Position numbers and translations under genes: made by a program. Below are positions 1 through 5,079 of a DNA stretch of 5,079 nt, in pieces. The stretch lies in NCBI GenBank assembly GCA_017414845.1, contig JAFQJY010000076.1, forward strand, positions 1 through 5,079, written 5' to 3'. The DNA comes from Alphaproteobacteria bacterium (GTDB lineage: Bacteria > Pseudomonadota > Alphaproteobacteria > RF32 > UBA3637). The notes under the pieces were generated by a model. The model made no database searches and had not been told where the DNA came from. It was given only the letters and a program-made list of their open reading frames with translations. How positions within the stretch are numbered: position 1 is the stretch's first letter; each line of letters opens with the position of its first letter.

Positions 1-1
1 G

Positions 2-859
2 GGTGGTGCTTTAACGTCCAATACACAAATGCTTCGTGATAACGGGATTATGGATAAATATGCCGAAATCATCAAGGCTATGGAAGAGGTCGTTCGTAAA
101 GGCGGATACGGAACTTCCGTGACACCTGTCAGTCAATTTTATTTTCAACAGGCATTCAATAATGTAATGAACGGTCCATGGCAAAGGATTGCTGAGGGCT
201 ATGGTAAAATGGTTTTGGGATATTTTGGAAAAACGCCCGTTCCTCCTGATGAGGAGGTTGTTAAAATCGCTTCGGAGCAATTAGGATTAGAGCCGACAAC
301 GCAATCACCTCGCCTTATCAATGATGAAAATCCGAAAAAAGGAATTGAACCGGCTAAAAAGGTTTTGGAGGAAAATAATTTGCCGATAACGGATGAGAAT
401 ATTTTTATTACGGCAACTTGTGGTGAAAAAGGAATTGCTTTCCTAAAAGGCGAGGGAAAAATTGCTGTTCGCTATAATGAAAAACAACAAATAAAAAGAG
501 ATACCTATAAAATTACAATTGAGGGACAAACGTTTGATGTGTCACTTGCAGATAGAAAAGTAGTCGTTGATGGCCGGAGTTTTGTTTTTTCTGTTGGTGA
601 AACGAAAGATAGTGCGCCAAAGAAGCAGATTTCGTCTTCCGAAACGGTTAAAGAAATTAAATCGCCTATTGTCGGGGTAATAACGGCTGTATCTGTTCAA
701 AACGGGCAGTCGGTTCAGGCAGGAGAAAACCTCTTTACAATTGAGGTGATGAAAATGGAAACACAAATTAAAGCCGGTGAGAATATGACGGTTACGGAAG
801 TTCTGGTCGCCAAAGGAACACAGGTTGCACAAGGACAGGTTTTGGCAAGAGGTGCATAA
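2..859 (+). CDS. oadA: Oxaloacetate decarboxylase alpha subunit, C-terminal part (5' end outside window)
   Basis: This is the biotin-carrying carboxyltransferase subunit of the Na+-translocating oxaloacetate decarboxylase; it moves CO2 from oxaloacetate to biotin, giving pyruvate. The frame is open from base 2 (GGALTSNTQMLRDNG), so the ATG at 29 is internal and the N-terminal carboxyltransferase barrel is missing. About 285 residues are visible of the roughly 600 usual for the family. Counting from the ATG at 29, residues 1-90 match the conserved PYC/OADA region (NGPWQRIAEGYGKMVLGYFGKTP). A beta-rich segment follows (about 125-190), then a short Ser/Lys-rich linker (about 190-212). Residues 212-276 are a biotinyl domain with motif EVMKMET, and Lys242 (bases 752-754), 34 residues from the C-terminus, is the predicted biotinylation site. 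The adjoining oadB rules for a decarboxylase pump over a soluble pyruvate carboxylase subunit B, whose sequence is similar. Confidence 0.93.
   Translation, partial: GGALTSNTQMLRDNGIMDKYAEIIKAMEEVVRKGGYGTSVTPVSQFYFQQAFNNVMNGPWQRIAEGYGKMVLGYFGKTPVPPDEEVVKIASEQLGLEPTTQSPRLINDENPKKGIEPAKKVLEENNLPITDENIFITATCGEKGIAFLKGEGKIAVRYNEKQQIKRDTYKITIEGQTFDVSLADRKVVVDGRSFVFSVGETKDSAPKKQISSSETVKEIKSPIVGVITAVSVQNGQSVQAGENLFTIEVMKMETQIKAGENMTVTEVLVAKGTQVAQGQVLARGA
847..852 (+). promoter_or_regulatory. Ribosome binding site of oadB, inside the oadA 3' end
   Basis: AAGAGG lies 7 nt before the oadB ATG at 860 and within the last codons of oadA. The oadA stop (TAA, 857-859) directly abuts the ATG. This arrangement suggests translational coupling of the two pump subunits. 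Confidence 0.6.
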
Positions 860-2035
860 ATGGATTTAACAAAACTGGAAAATTTGTGGAAAGAAACAGG
901 TGTTTACGGCTTTTTTAATGAGGTCGGAACAGGAGGAGTTATCCCGTTGGGTGTCGGACAGATGGTAATGATCGCTGTTTGTTTCGTCCTTCTTTATTTG
1001 GGTATTCGCAAGAATTTTGAGCCGCTTTTGTTGGTCCCGATAGCATTCGGCGGTATTTTGGCAAATATTCCGTATGCAGGACTAACCGCACCGGACGGTT
1101 TGCTCGGCATCCTTTATCACATGGGTGTTGAAAATACCTTGTTCCCGCTGTTGATTTTTATGGGTATCGGTGCTATGACGGATTTCGGTCCTTTGATTGC
1201 TAATCCGAAAACTTTACTTCTTGGTGCTGCCGCACAGTTCGGTATTTTCGGAACGGTTCTTATTGTTATGGGTATCGGGTCGTTTGTTGACGGTGTTGAT
1301 TTCACTTTGGCAGAGGCGGCTTCTGTCGGCATTATCGGTGGTGCTGACGGTCCGACTTCCATATTTTTGACACAAAGATTAGCACCTCATTTGCTGGCAG
1401 CCGTTGCCGTGGCTGCTTATTCCTATATGGCGCTTGTTCCGATTATTCAACCTCCGATTATGCGTGCTTTGACAACTGAAAAAGAACGTAAAATTGAAAT
1501 GAAACAGTTACGTGACGTTTCTAAACTTCAAAAGATTTTATTCCCGATTATCGTTCTGTTTATGTGTATTTTGTTTTTCCCGAGCGCAACACCTCTTGTC
1601 GGTATGCTGATGTTCGGTAATTTACTTAAAGAATGTGGCGTAACGGAACGTCTTTCTAAAACGGCCTCAAATGAACTTATCAATATCGTAACGATATTTT
1701 TAGGGCTTTCCGTCGGGTCAAAAATGACGGCGGAAAACTTTTTGATTGCTAAGACGTTAATCGTTTTGGTCGTGGGTGTCGTTGCTTTCGGGTTCGGTAC
1801 GGCAAGTGGTGTTTTAATGGCAAAACTTATGAACTTGTTTTGTAAAGATAAAATCAATCCGCTTATCGGATCGGCAGGTGTTTCTGCCGTTCCGATGGCG
1901 GCTCGTGTTGCTCAAAAGGTAGGGCAGGAGGCTAATCCCTCTAATTTCCTTTTGATGCACGCTATGGGGCCGAATGTAGCCGGCGTTCTTGGATCGGCAG
2001 TTGCTGCCGGACTTTTATTGACTTTATGTAGGTGA
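860..2035 (+). CDS. oadB: Oxaloacetate decarboxylase beta subunit, Na+-translocating membrane pump
   Basis: This integral inner-membrane subunit decarboxylates carboxybiotin and couples it to Na+ export. The 391-residue protein is complete and within the normal OadB/GcdB/MmdB length range. It has about nine or ten hydrophobic segments, for example near residues 30-50, 55-72, 117-140, 176-199, 225-243, 297-322 and 362-390. Family signatures are [14 protein letters not shown] (160-173), [12 protein letters not shown] (187-199) and [13 protein letters not shown] (333-345). Residues known to be functional in Klebsiella OadB (D203, Y229, N373, G377, S382, R389) match D163, Y189, N333, G337, S342 and R349 with identical spacing, a constant offset of 40. 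The ATG abuts the oadA stop. OadB, GcdB and MmdB are hard to separate by sequence; the upstream alpha subunit with its fused biotin domain indicates the oxaloacetate enzyme. The gamma subunit gene is not downstream. Confidence 0.95.
   Translation: MDLTKLENLWKETGVYGFFNEVGTGGVIPLGVGQMVMIAVCFVLLYLGIRKNFEPLLLVPIAFGGILANIPYAGLTAPDGLLGILYHMGVENTLFPLLIFMGIGAMTDFGPLIANPKTLLLGAAAQFGIFGTVLIVMGIGSFVDGVDFTLAEAASVGIIGGADGPTSIFLTQRLAPHLLAAVAVAAYSYMALVPIIQPPIMRALTTEKERKIEMKQLRDVSKLQKILFPIIVLFMCILFFPSATPLVGMLMFGNLLKECGVTERLSKTASNELINIVTIFLGLSVGSKMTAENFLIAKTLIVLVVGVVAFGFGTASGVLMAKLMNLFCKDKINPLIGSAGVSAVPMAARVAQKVGQEANPSNFLLMHAMGPNVAGVLGSAVAAGLLLTLCR
2030..2035 (+). promoter_or_regulatory. Ribosome binding site overlapping the oadB stop
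   Basis: AGGTGA comprises the last sense codon and stop of oadB, and ends 4 nt before the ATG at 2040. It fixes that ATG as the methyltransferase start. It also means ribosomes terminating on oadB sit on the next gene's initiation region. Confidence 0.55.
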
Positions 2036-2039
2036 TGAA

Positions 2040-3308
2040 ATGGAAGATACTTTTTTTGAAATGCTGACGGATTTAATGGAGCAAGGTTCTTATGAACAGG
2101 TTCTTGAACAAACCGAGGAAGCCTTAAAACAAGATCCGAATGAGGCGGATTGTTACCTTTATCAAGGGTATGCTTATCAAGCAATGGCTGAGTTTGATAA
2201 AGCAATGGATGCTTTTCGGATGGCTATTTTGAAAGATCCGTCTGATTCGTTTTTGCGTATAGCGTATGGTAGGTTTTGTGAGGATATGGGACAGGATGTT
2301 GAAGCCTTAAATGCGTACGATTCTGCTCTGTTTATAAATCCTGAGTCGGAAGATGCTCCTAAATATGCAGGGGATATTCTTGTTCAAAACGGACAGTTAG
2401 AACAGGCCGCAAATGCTTATCATCTGGCTTTTGTCAATAATCCGGAGGATTGGGATCTGGGAAATCAGTTGGCTGAATTATATGCAAGTTTGGGCGATAT
2501 GGATGAGGCTGTTAAACTCTATCCCGAACTGCTACAAAAAAATCCGACTTTTACCATGCAGATGAAATACGGAAGTGCGTTGTTGTTTTTCTTACAAAAC
2601 GGAGCACCTCATACTGAAATTGCTCAGGCGGCCGTTGAGTGGAAAGAAAAATATCCTAAGAACGCTTTTGTAACGCAGTTCGCTGATGCCCTCATTACAA
2701 ATCAAGTTCATTATAATCCGATGTCTTTGGCAAATATAAAGGCTCTTTTTGATTGTGAGGATACATCGTTCAGGGAAACAGAAATTGCTTTACCCATTGC
2801 AGAGATTTTATCTAAGACGGAAAGGGAAGTGACACCTTCAAAAGTCGTTATGGATATGGGATGTGGCAGTGGATATTATGCAGATGTTTTAAAACCTTAT
2901 TCGGCACTTCTTATCGGTACGGATGTATCAACGGTAATGTTGGATAAAGCCCATGCAAAAGGATTGTATGATAAGTTATTTAATTGCGATTTTATGTCTG
3001 TTTTGAATGCAAAACCGAATACATTTGATTTACTGTTTGCCGTCAGGCTTTTTGATTATACGCTTTTGACACAGGATATCGTTCAAAAAATGGCTTCTGC
3101 ACTGAAAACAGACGGAAAAGCATTCTTTACAATCCGTGTCAATCAGTTAAATGAGGAACCTGTCTCCTTTATGCCTCCGTTTAAATATGGATATAATCCT
3201 AAATCCGTATCCGAAATGCTTCGTATGGCAGGATTGACAATTATTGATGAAACACCCTATTCAACAGGGGCAGAAAATTTGGTTATTTATACGGCACTTA
3301 AAGTATAA
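2040..3308 (+). CDS. TPR-repeat SAM-dependent methyltransferase (COG4976-like)
   Basis: This 422-residue, probably cytosolic, two-part protein has no signal peptide or membrane segment. Residues about 1-170 form roughly five tetratricopeptide repeats with the usual spacing of about 34 residues and repeat ends such as QDPNEAD, KDPSDS, INPESED and NNPEDWD; such repeats usually bind a protein partner. A helical connector (about 175-265) follows. The C-terminal part is a class I Rossmann methyltransferase: SAM-binding motif VMDMGCGSGYY (270-280), acidic residue after strand 2 in GTDVS (D295), second acidic position in NCDF (D317), and a motif-IV-like strand FDLLFAVRLFDY (329-340). The string MLDKAHAKGLYDKL resembles TPR-containing predicted methyltransferases grouped as COG4976. 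The substrate cannot be read from sequence. It lies 4 nt after oadB, so it is probably cotranscribed with the pump. Its last 22 nt overlap the end of the opposite-strand regulator gene. Confidence 0.88.
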   Translation: MEDTFFEMLTDLMEQGSYEQVLEQTEEALKQDPNEADCYLYQGYAYQAMAEFDKAMDAFRMAILKDPSDSFLRIAYGRFCEDMGQDVEALNAYDSALFINPESEDAPKYAGDILVQNGQLEQAANAYHLAFVNNPEDWDLGNQLAELYASLGDMDEAVKLYPELLQKNPTFTMQMKYGSALLFFLQNGAPHTEIAQAAVEWKEKYPKNAFVTQFADALITNQVHYNPMSLANIKALFDCEDTSFRETEIALPIAEILSKTEREVTPSKVVMDMGCGSGYYADVLKPYSALLIGTDVSTVMLDKAHAKGLYDKLFNCDFMSVLNAKPNTFDLLFAVRLFDYTLLTQDIVQKMASALKTDGKAFFTIRVNQLNEEPVSFMPPFKYGYNPKSVSEMLRMAGLTIIDETPYSTGAENLVIYTALKV

Positions 3309-3883
3309 CCGCCGTCAGTCGTTTGAATAAAACGACCTGTTTCGTCTTTGATTTTTTGACGCAGTTTATAAATATGCGTCTCGACGGTATGCGTTTCCGT
3401 TTCTTCTTTGTAGCCGAAAATTTGGGCAAGGAGCATTTCTTTTGAAACTGTACTTGCCCTGTTTTCGTAAAGGAAACAAATGATTTGCGTTTCTTTTTCC
3501 GTCAGATGAAAAGTATCCTCGTTTGTTTTGAGTATTTTAAGTGTCGCATCAAAAGAATAAACAGAGGTTGAAAATTTAAGCGTTTTTCGGTTTCCCGCTA
3601 AATTTTCAATAAAGGAAAGTCGTTCGGCCAGGGCAGAGGCCGTAAAGGGTTTTTCAAGAAAGGTGACATTCCCGTCAGTGGGAAATGCCTGTCCCAAAAA
3701 AAGAACTGTTTTTCCGAAAAGTTTTGGAATGAGTTGTGCATCTTCGTCAACAATTATCAAAGAAGCATCCTCTTTTTTTGAAAGTAAATCCTGTTCGGAA
3801 TTGAAACATACAGGCTTTTTTGAAGCTAATAAAACTTCTAATGTTTTCAAAGTCCCTTCTTTTTTTGAAAAAATAAACAGCAT
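3287..3883 (-). CDS. OmpR-type winged-helix transcriptional regulator with degenerate receiver domain
   Basis: This is a predicted 198-residue DNA-binding regulator. Residues about 105-198 form a clear Trans_reg_C winged helix: LTEKETQIICFLYENR (127-142), VSKEMLLAQIFGY (146-158), recognition-helix segment HTVETHIYKLRQKI (165-178) and the closing hairpin GGYTL (191-195). The N-terminal 95 residues look like a shortened receiver. IIVDED (43-48) may be strand 3 with D46 at the phosphoacceptor position, and LEKPF (76-80) keeps the conserved Lys-Pro. The acidic pair after strand 1 is absent (FIFSKKEG), as is the Ser/Thr after strand 4 (VLFLGQA). Phosphorylation is therefore doubtful. No histidine kinase gene is adjacent. 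I chose the ATG at 3883 because AGGAG precedes it by 5 nt; an in-frame GTG at 3898 would add five residues but would put that ribosome binding site inside the coding sequence. It is convergent with the methyltransferase and divergent from waaA. Confidence 0.82.
   Translation of the reverse strand: MLFIFSKKEGTLKTLEVLLASKKPVCFNSEQDLLSKKEDASLIIVDEDAQLIPKLFGKTVLFLGQAFPTDGNVTFLEKPFTASALAERLSFIENLAGNRKTLKFSTSVYSFDATLKILKTNEDTFHLTEKETQIICFLYENRASTVSKEMLLAQIFGYKEETETHTVETHIYKLRQKIKDETGRFIQTTDGGYTLSAV
3318..3336 (+). terminator. Possible weak intrinsic terminator of the oadAB-methyltransferase operon
   Basis: A perfect 7-bp stem (GTCGTTT / AAACGAC) with a 5-nt loop starts 10 nt after the methyltransferase stop. 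Downstream sequence is T-rich, but the six-T run (3352-3357) starts 15 nt past the stem. It is therefore not a canonical terminator. It also lies within the 3' coding end of the convergent regulator, so it could be chance. No other terminator candidate is apparent between the convergent genes. Confidence 0.3.
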
Positions 3884-3888
3884 AAAAT

Positions 3889-3893
3889 CTCCT
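3889..3893 (-). promoter_or_regulatory. Ribosome binding site of the regulator gene
   Basis: On the minus strand AGGAG is followed by ATTTT and then ATG, a 5-nt spacing. This decides the start at 3883 over the in-frame GTG at 3898. Confidence 0.7.
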
Positions 3894-3898
3894 AACAC

Positions 3899-3927
3899 TT
3901 GCTTTTCTTTTTTTTATTATGTATGAT
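3899..3927 (+). promoter_or_regulatory. Predicted sigma-70-type promoter of waaA
   Basis: TTGCTT (3899-3904; CTTGCT when shifted by one) is separated by exactly 17 nt from TATGAT (3922-3927), a 5/6 match to the -10 consensus. Transcription would begin near 3933-3936, giving a leader of about 20 nt before the waaA ATG. The spacer contains a T8 tract (3908-3915) and the expected start site falls in an A8 tract (3933-3940). This rests on consensus matching only. Confidence 0.5.
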
Positions 3928-3944
3928 AGCGCAAAAAAAAGAAA
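3916..3944 (-). promoter_or_regulatory. Possible promoter of the regulator gene, overlapping the waaA promoter
   Basis: On the minus strand CATAAT (3921-3916) could be a -10 element, with a poor -35 (TTTCTT, 3944-3939) at 17-nt spacing. If real, the two divergent promoters overlap and would compete for polymerase. The -35 match is weak, so this is only a candidate. Confidence 0.25.
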
Positions 3945-3946
3945 GG
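3941..3946 (+). promoter_or_regulatory. Ribosome binding site of waaA
   Basis: GAAAGG is followed by an 8-nt spacer (seven T and one G) before the ATG at 3955. It supports that start. It lies between an A8 and a T7 tract that could pair and leave it in a loop. Confidence 0.55.
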
Positions 3947-3954
3947 TTTTTTTG

Positions 3955-5079
3955 ATGATTTTAAAATTATATACCTATCTGACCTATATAACCTATCCTT
4001 TTATTCGGATTCTTTTATGGAAAAGAAGAAAAAAAGGGAAAGAAGACGCTGTTCGCTATCGTGAAAGAATGGGATATTATACCAAAGAAAGACCGGAGGG
4101 GCAACTGGTTTGGATACACGGCGCATCAGTCGGCGAATGTTTATCAACAATGCCGTTGATTGAAAAACTTGTTAAAGACGGACATCAGGTAATGCTGACT
4201 TCCGGAACGGTTACTTCTGCGACATTGATGGAAAAAAGATTGCCTGAAGGGGCTTTCCATCAGTATGTGCCGGTAGATTATCCGAGTTTTGTTAAACGCT
4301 TTTTAAAACATTTTAAGCCGGATATAGGGATGTTTATTGAGTCGGATTTTTGGCCGAATCTGTTGTCGTTATCAAAAAAGGCAAGAATTCCCTTAGTCCT
4401 TTTGAACGGTCGTATTTCTGATAAATCGTTTGCCAGATGGCAGAAAGCGCTGTTTTTGATGAAACCGATACAGAACCTTTTTACGCTTTCTTTCGGACAA
4501 ACTCAGGAGGATGCTCGCAGGCTTCAAGTGTTGGGTGCTCAGAATACGGTTTGTGTCGGAAATTTAAAGTTTGCCGCCAATCCTCCTCCGCTTAATGAGG
4601 AAGAATTAAAACGAATGAAAGAGGAAATCGGAACACGTCATGTTTGGGTTGCCGGCTCTACGCATGAAGATGAAGAAAAACAGGAAGCAGAAGTTCATAT
4701 TCTTTTGAAAAATAAATATCCTGACATTTTAACAATTATGGCGCCTCGTCATCCGGAGCGATGTGATAAAATTGAAAAAGAGTTGACGAACATGGGACTT
4801 TCTGTCCATCGCAGAACACGTGGTGAAGATTTAAAGGCAGATGTTTATATTGCTGATACAATCGGAGAAATGGGGTTGATTTATCGGTTGGCACCTCTTG
4901 TTTTTGTCGGGGGAAGTTTGGTCCCTTTCGGCGGACAGAATATGTTAGAGCCGATGCGAGCCGGTGCATGTACGGTTATTGGTCCTCACGCTTTTAATTT
5001 TAAAGAAATTGTAGCCCGCTCCAAAGAACAAGGGGCATTGGCAGTCGTTGAAACTAAAAATGAATTGGCAGAGTTTTTA
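3955..5079 (+). CDS. waaA: 3-deoxy-D-manno-octulosonic acid (Kdo) transferase, 3' end outside window
   Basis: WaaA (KdtA) transfers Kdo from CMP-Kdo to the lipid A precursor at the inner face of the inner membrane, the first step of LPS inner-core assembly. The frame is open for 375 codons from the ATG to the window edge; the family is usually about 420-430 residues, so roughly 50 are missing. Residues 4-22 are a hydrophobic, Tyr-rich N-terminal anchor followed by a basic stretch (KRRKKGK). The N-terminal glycosyltransferase half (about 33-205) carries WIHGASVGE (53-61), whose Glu61 matches the catalytic base of Aquifex WaaA, and ESDFWPN (129-135). The C-terminal GT-B half shows AGSTHEDEE (233-241), APRHPER (263-269), FVGGSLVPFGGQNMLEP (317-333) and the following AGA. 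It is preceded by GAAAGG at 8 nt and a plausible promoter. One or several Kdo transfers cannot be distinguished from sequence. Confidence 0.95.
   Translation, partial: MILKLYTYLTYITYPFIRILLWKRRKKGKEDAVRYRERMGYYTKERPEGQLVWIHGASVGECLSTMPLIEKLVKDGHQVMLTSGTVTSATLMEKRLPEGAFHQYVPVDYPSFVKRFLKHFKPDIGMFIESDFWPNLLSLSKKARIPLVLLNGRISDKSFARWQKALFLMKPIQNLFTLSFGQTQEDARRLQVLGAQNTVCVGNLKFAANPPPLNEEELKRMKEEIGTRHVWVAGSTHEDEEKQEAEVHILLKNKYPDILTIMAPRHPERCDKIEKELTNMGLSVHRRTRGEDLKADVYIADTIGEMGLIYRLAPLVFVGGSLVPFGGQNMLEPMRAGACTVIGPHAFNFKEIVARSKEQGALAVVETKNELAEFL

Noticed and set aside
11..832. Minus-strand ORFs at 11-280 and 542-832
   Set aside because: They lie opposite oadA, which has strong protein family signatures throughout. 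Their translations show no domain and no ribosome binding site was evident.
1117..2205. Minus-strand ORFs at 1117-1362, 1528-1857 and 1912-2205
   Set aside because: They are shadows of oadB and of the start of the methyltransferase gene, with Pro/Thr/Ile-rich reverse-frame composition and no family signature.
3884..3898. In-frame GTG at 3898 as the regulator start
   Set aside because: AGGAG at the right distance from the ATG at 3883 lies inside the extra five codons, and the GTG has no comparable site.
3663..3926. An 87-codon plus-strand ORF opposite the regulator gene
   Set aside because: It is antisense to the regulator's receiver half, is rich in Ser/Lys/Phe from reverse-reading the gene, matches no recognisable family, and runs into the promoter tracts before waaA.
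3923..3955. A 10-codon plus-strand ORF whose TGA overlaps the waaA ATG, considered as a leader peptide
   Set aside because: Its ATG lies within the predicted -10 element and has no ribosome binding site, so it would probably not be in the waaA transcript.
4736..4969. Minus-strand ORF of 77 codons
   Set aside because: It lies opposite conserved WaaA motifs (APRHPER, GGQNMLEP), so it is a reverse-frame shadow.
1..5079. CRISPR array, tRNA/rRNA genes, insertion sequence ends, or phage and defence genes
   Set aside because: No spaced direct repeats, cloverleaf-like segments, transposase or integrase motifs were seen. The window is almost fully occupied by five genes.

Overview
The window looks like ordinary chromosome from an AT-rich Gram-negative bacterium. 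WaaA (Kdo transferase) implies a lipopolysaccharide outer membrane. The biotin-dependent sodium pump fits an anaerobic or fermentative lifestyle. WaaA motif variants (ESDFWPN, GGQN.LEP) and a CTTGCT-type -35 resemble alphaproteobacteria, possibly a gut-associated low-GC lineage. That placement is inference from a few motifs and is not secure.

Layout. From the left edge to about 3308, three genes run head to tail on the plus strand with almost no spacing. They are the 3' half of oadA (oxaloacetate decarboxylase alpha, with the end of its carboxylase region and its biotin domain), a complete oadB (membrane beta subunit, all six mapped functional residues present), and a TPR-repeat SAM methyltransferase. 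The oadA stop abuts the oadB start (TAAATG) and the methyltransferase starts 4 nt after the oadB stop, so this is one operon with probable translational coupling. The operon meets a minus-strand gene tail to tail with a 22-nt overlap. That gene encodes a small OmpR-type winged-helix regulator with a degenerate receiver domain. After a 71-nt, A/T-tract-rich divergent intergenic region, waaA runs rightward off the window.

How the genes work together. OadA transfers the carboxyl group of oxaloacetate to the biotin on its own C-terminal domain. OadB decarboxylates carboxybiotin and exports Na+. No gamma subunit (oadG) lies downstream of oadB, so it must be upstream or elsewhere. The methyltransferase has no evident functional link to the pump. 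The regulator and waaA are divergently transcribed, so the regulator may control itself, waaA, or both.

I found no RNA genes, CRISPR array, insertion sequence or phage gene. No clearly new multi-gene system is visible. The points most worth following up are the degenerate regulator, the waaA promoter with its homopolymer tracts, and the methyltransferase locked into the pump operon.
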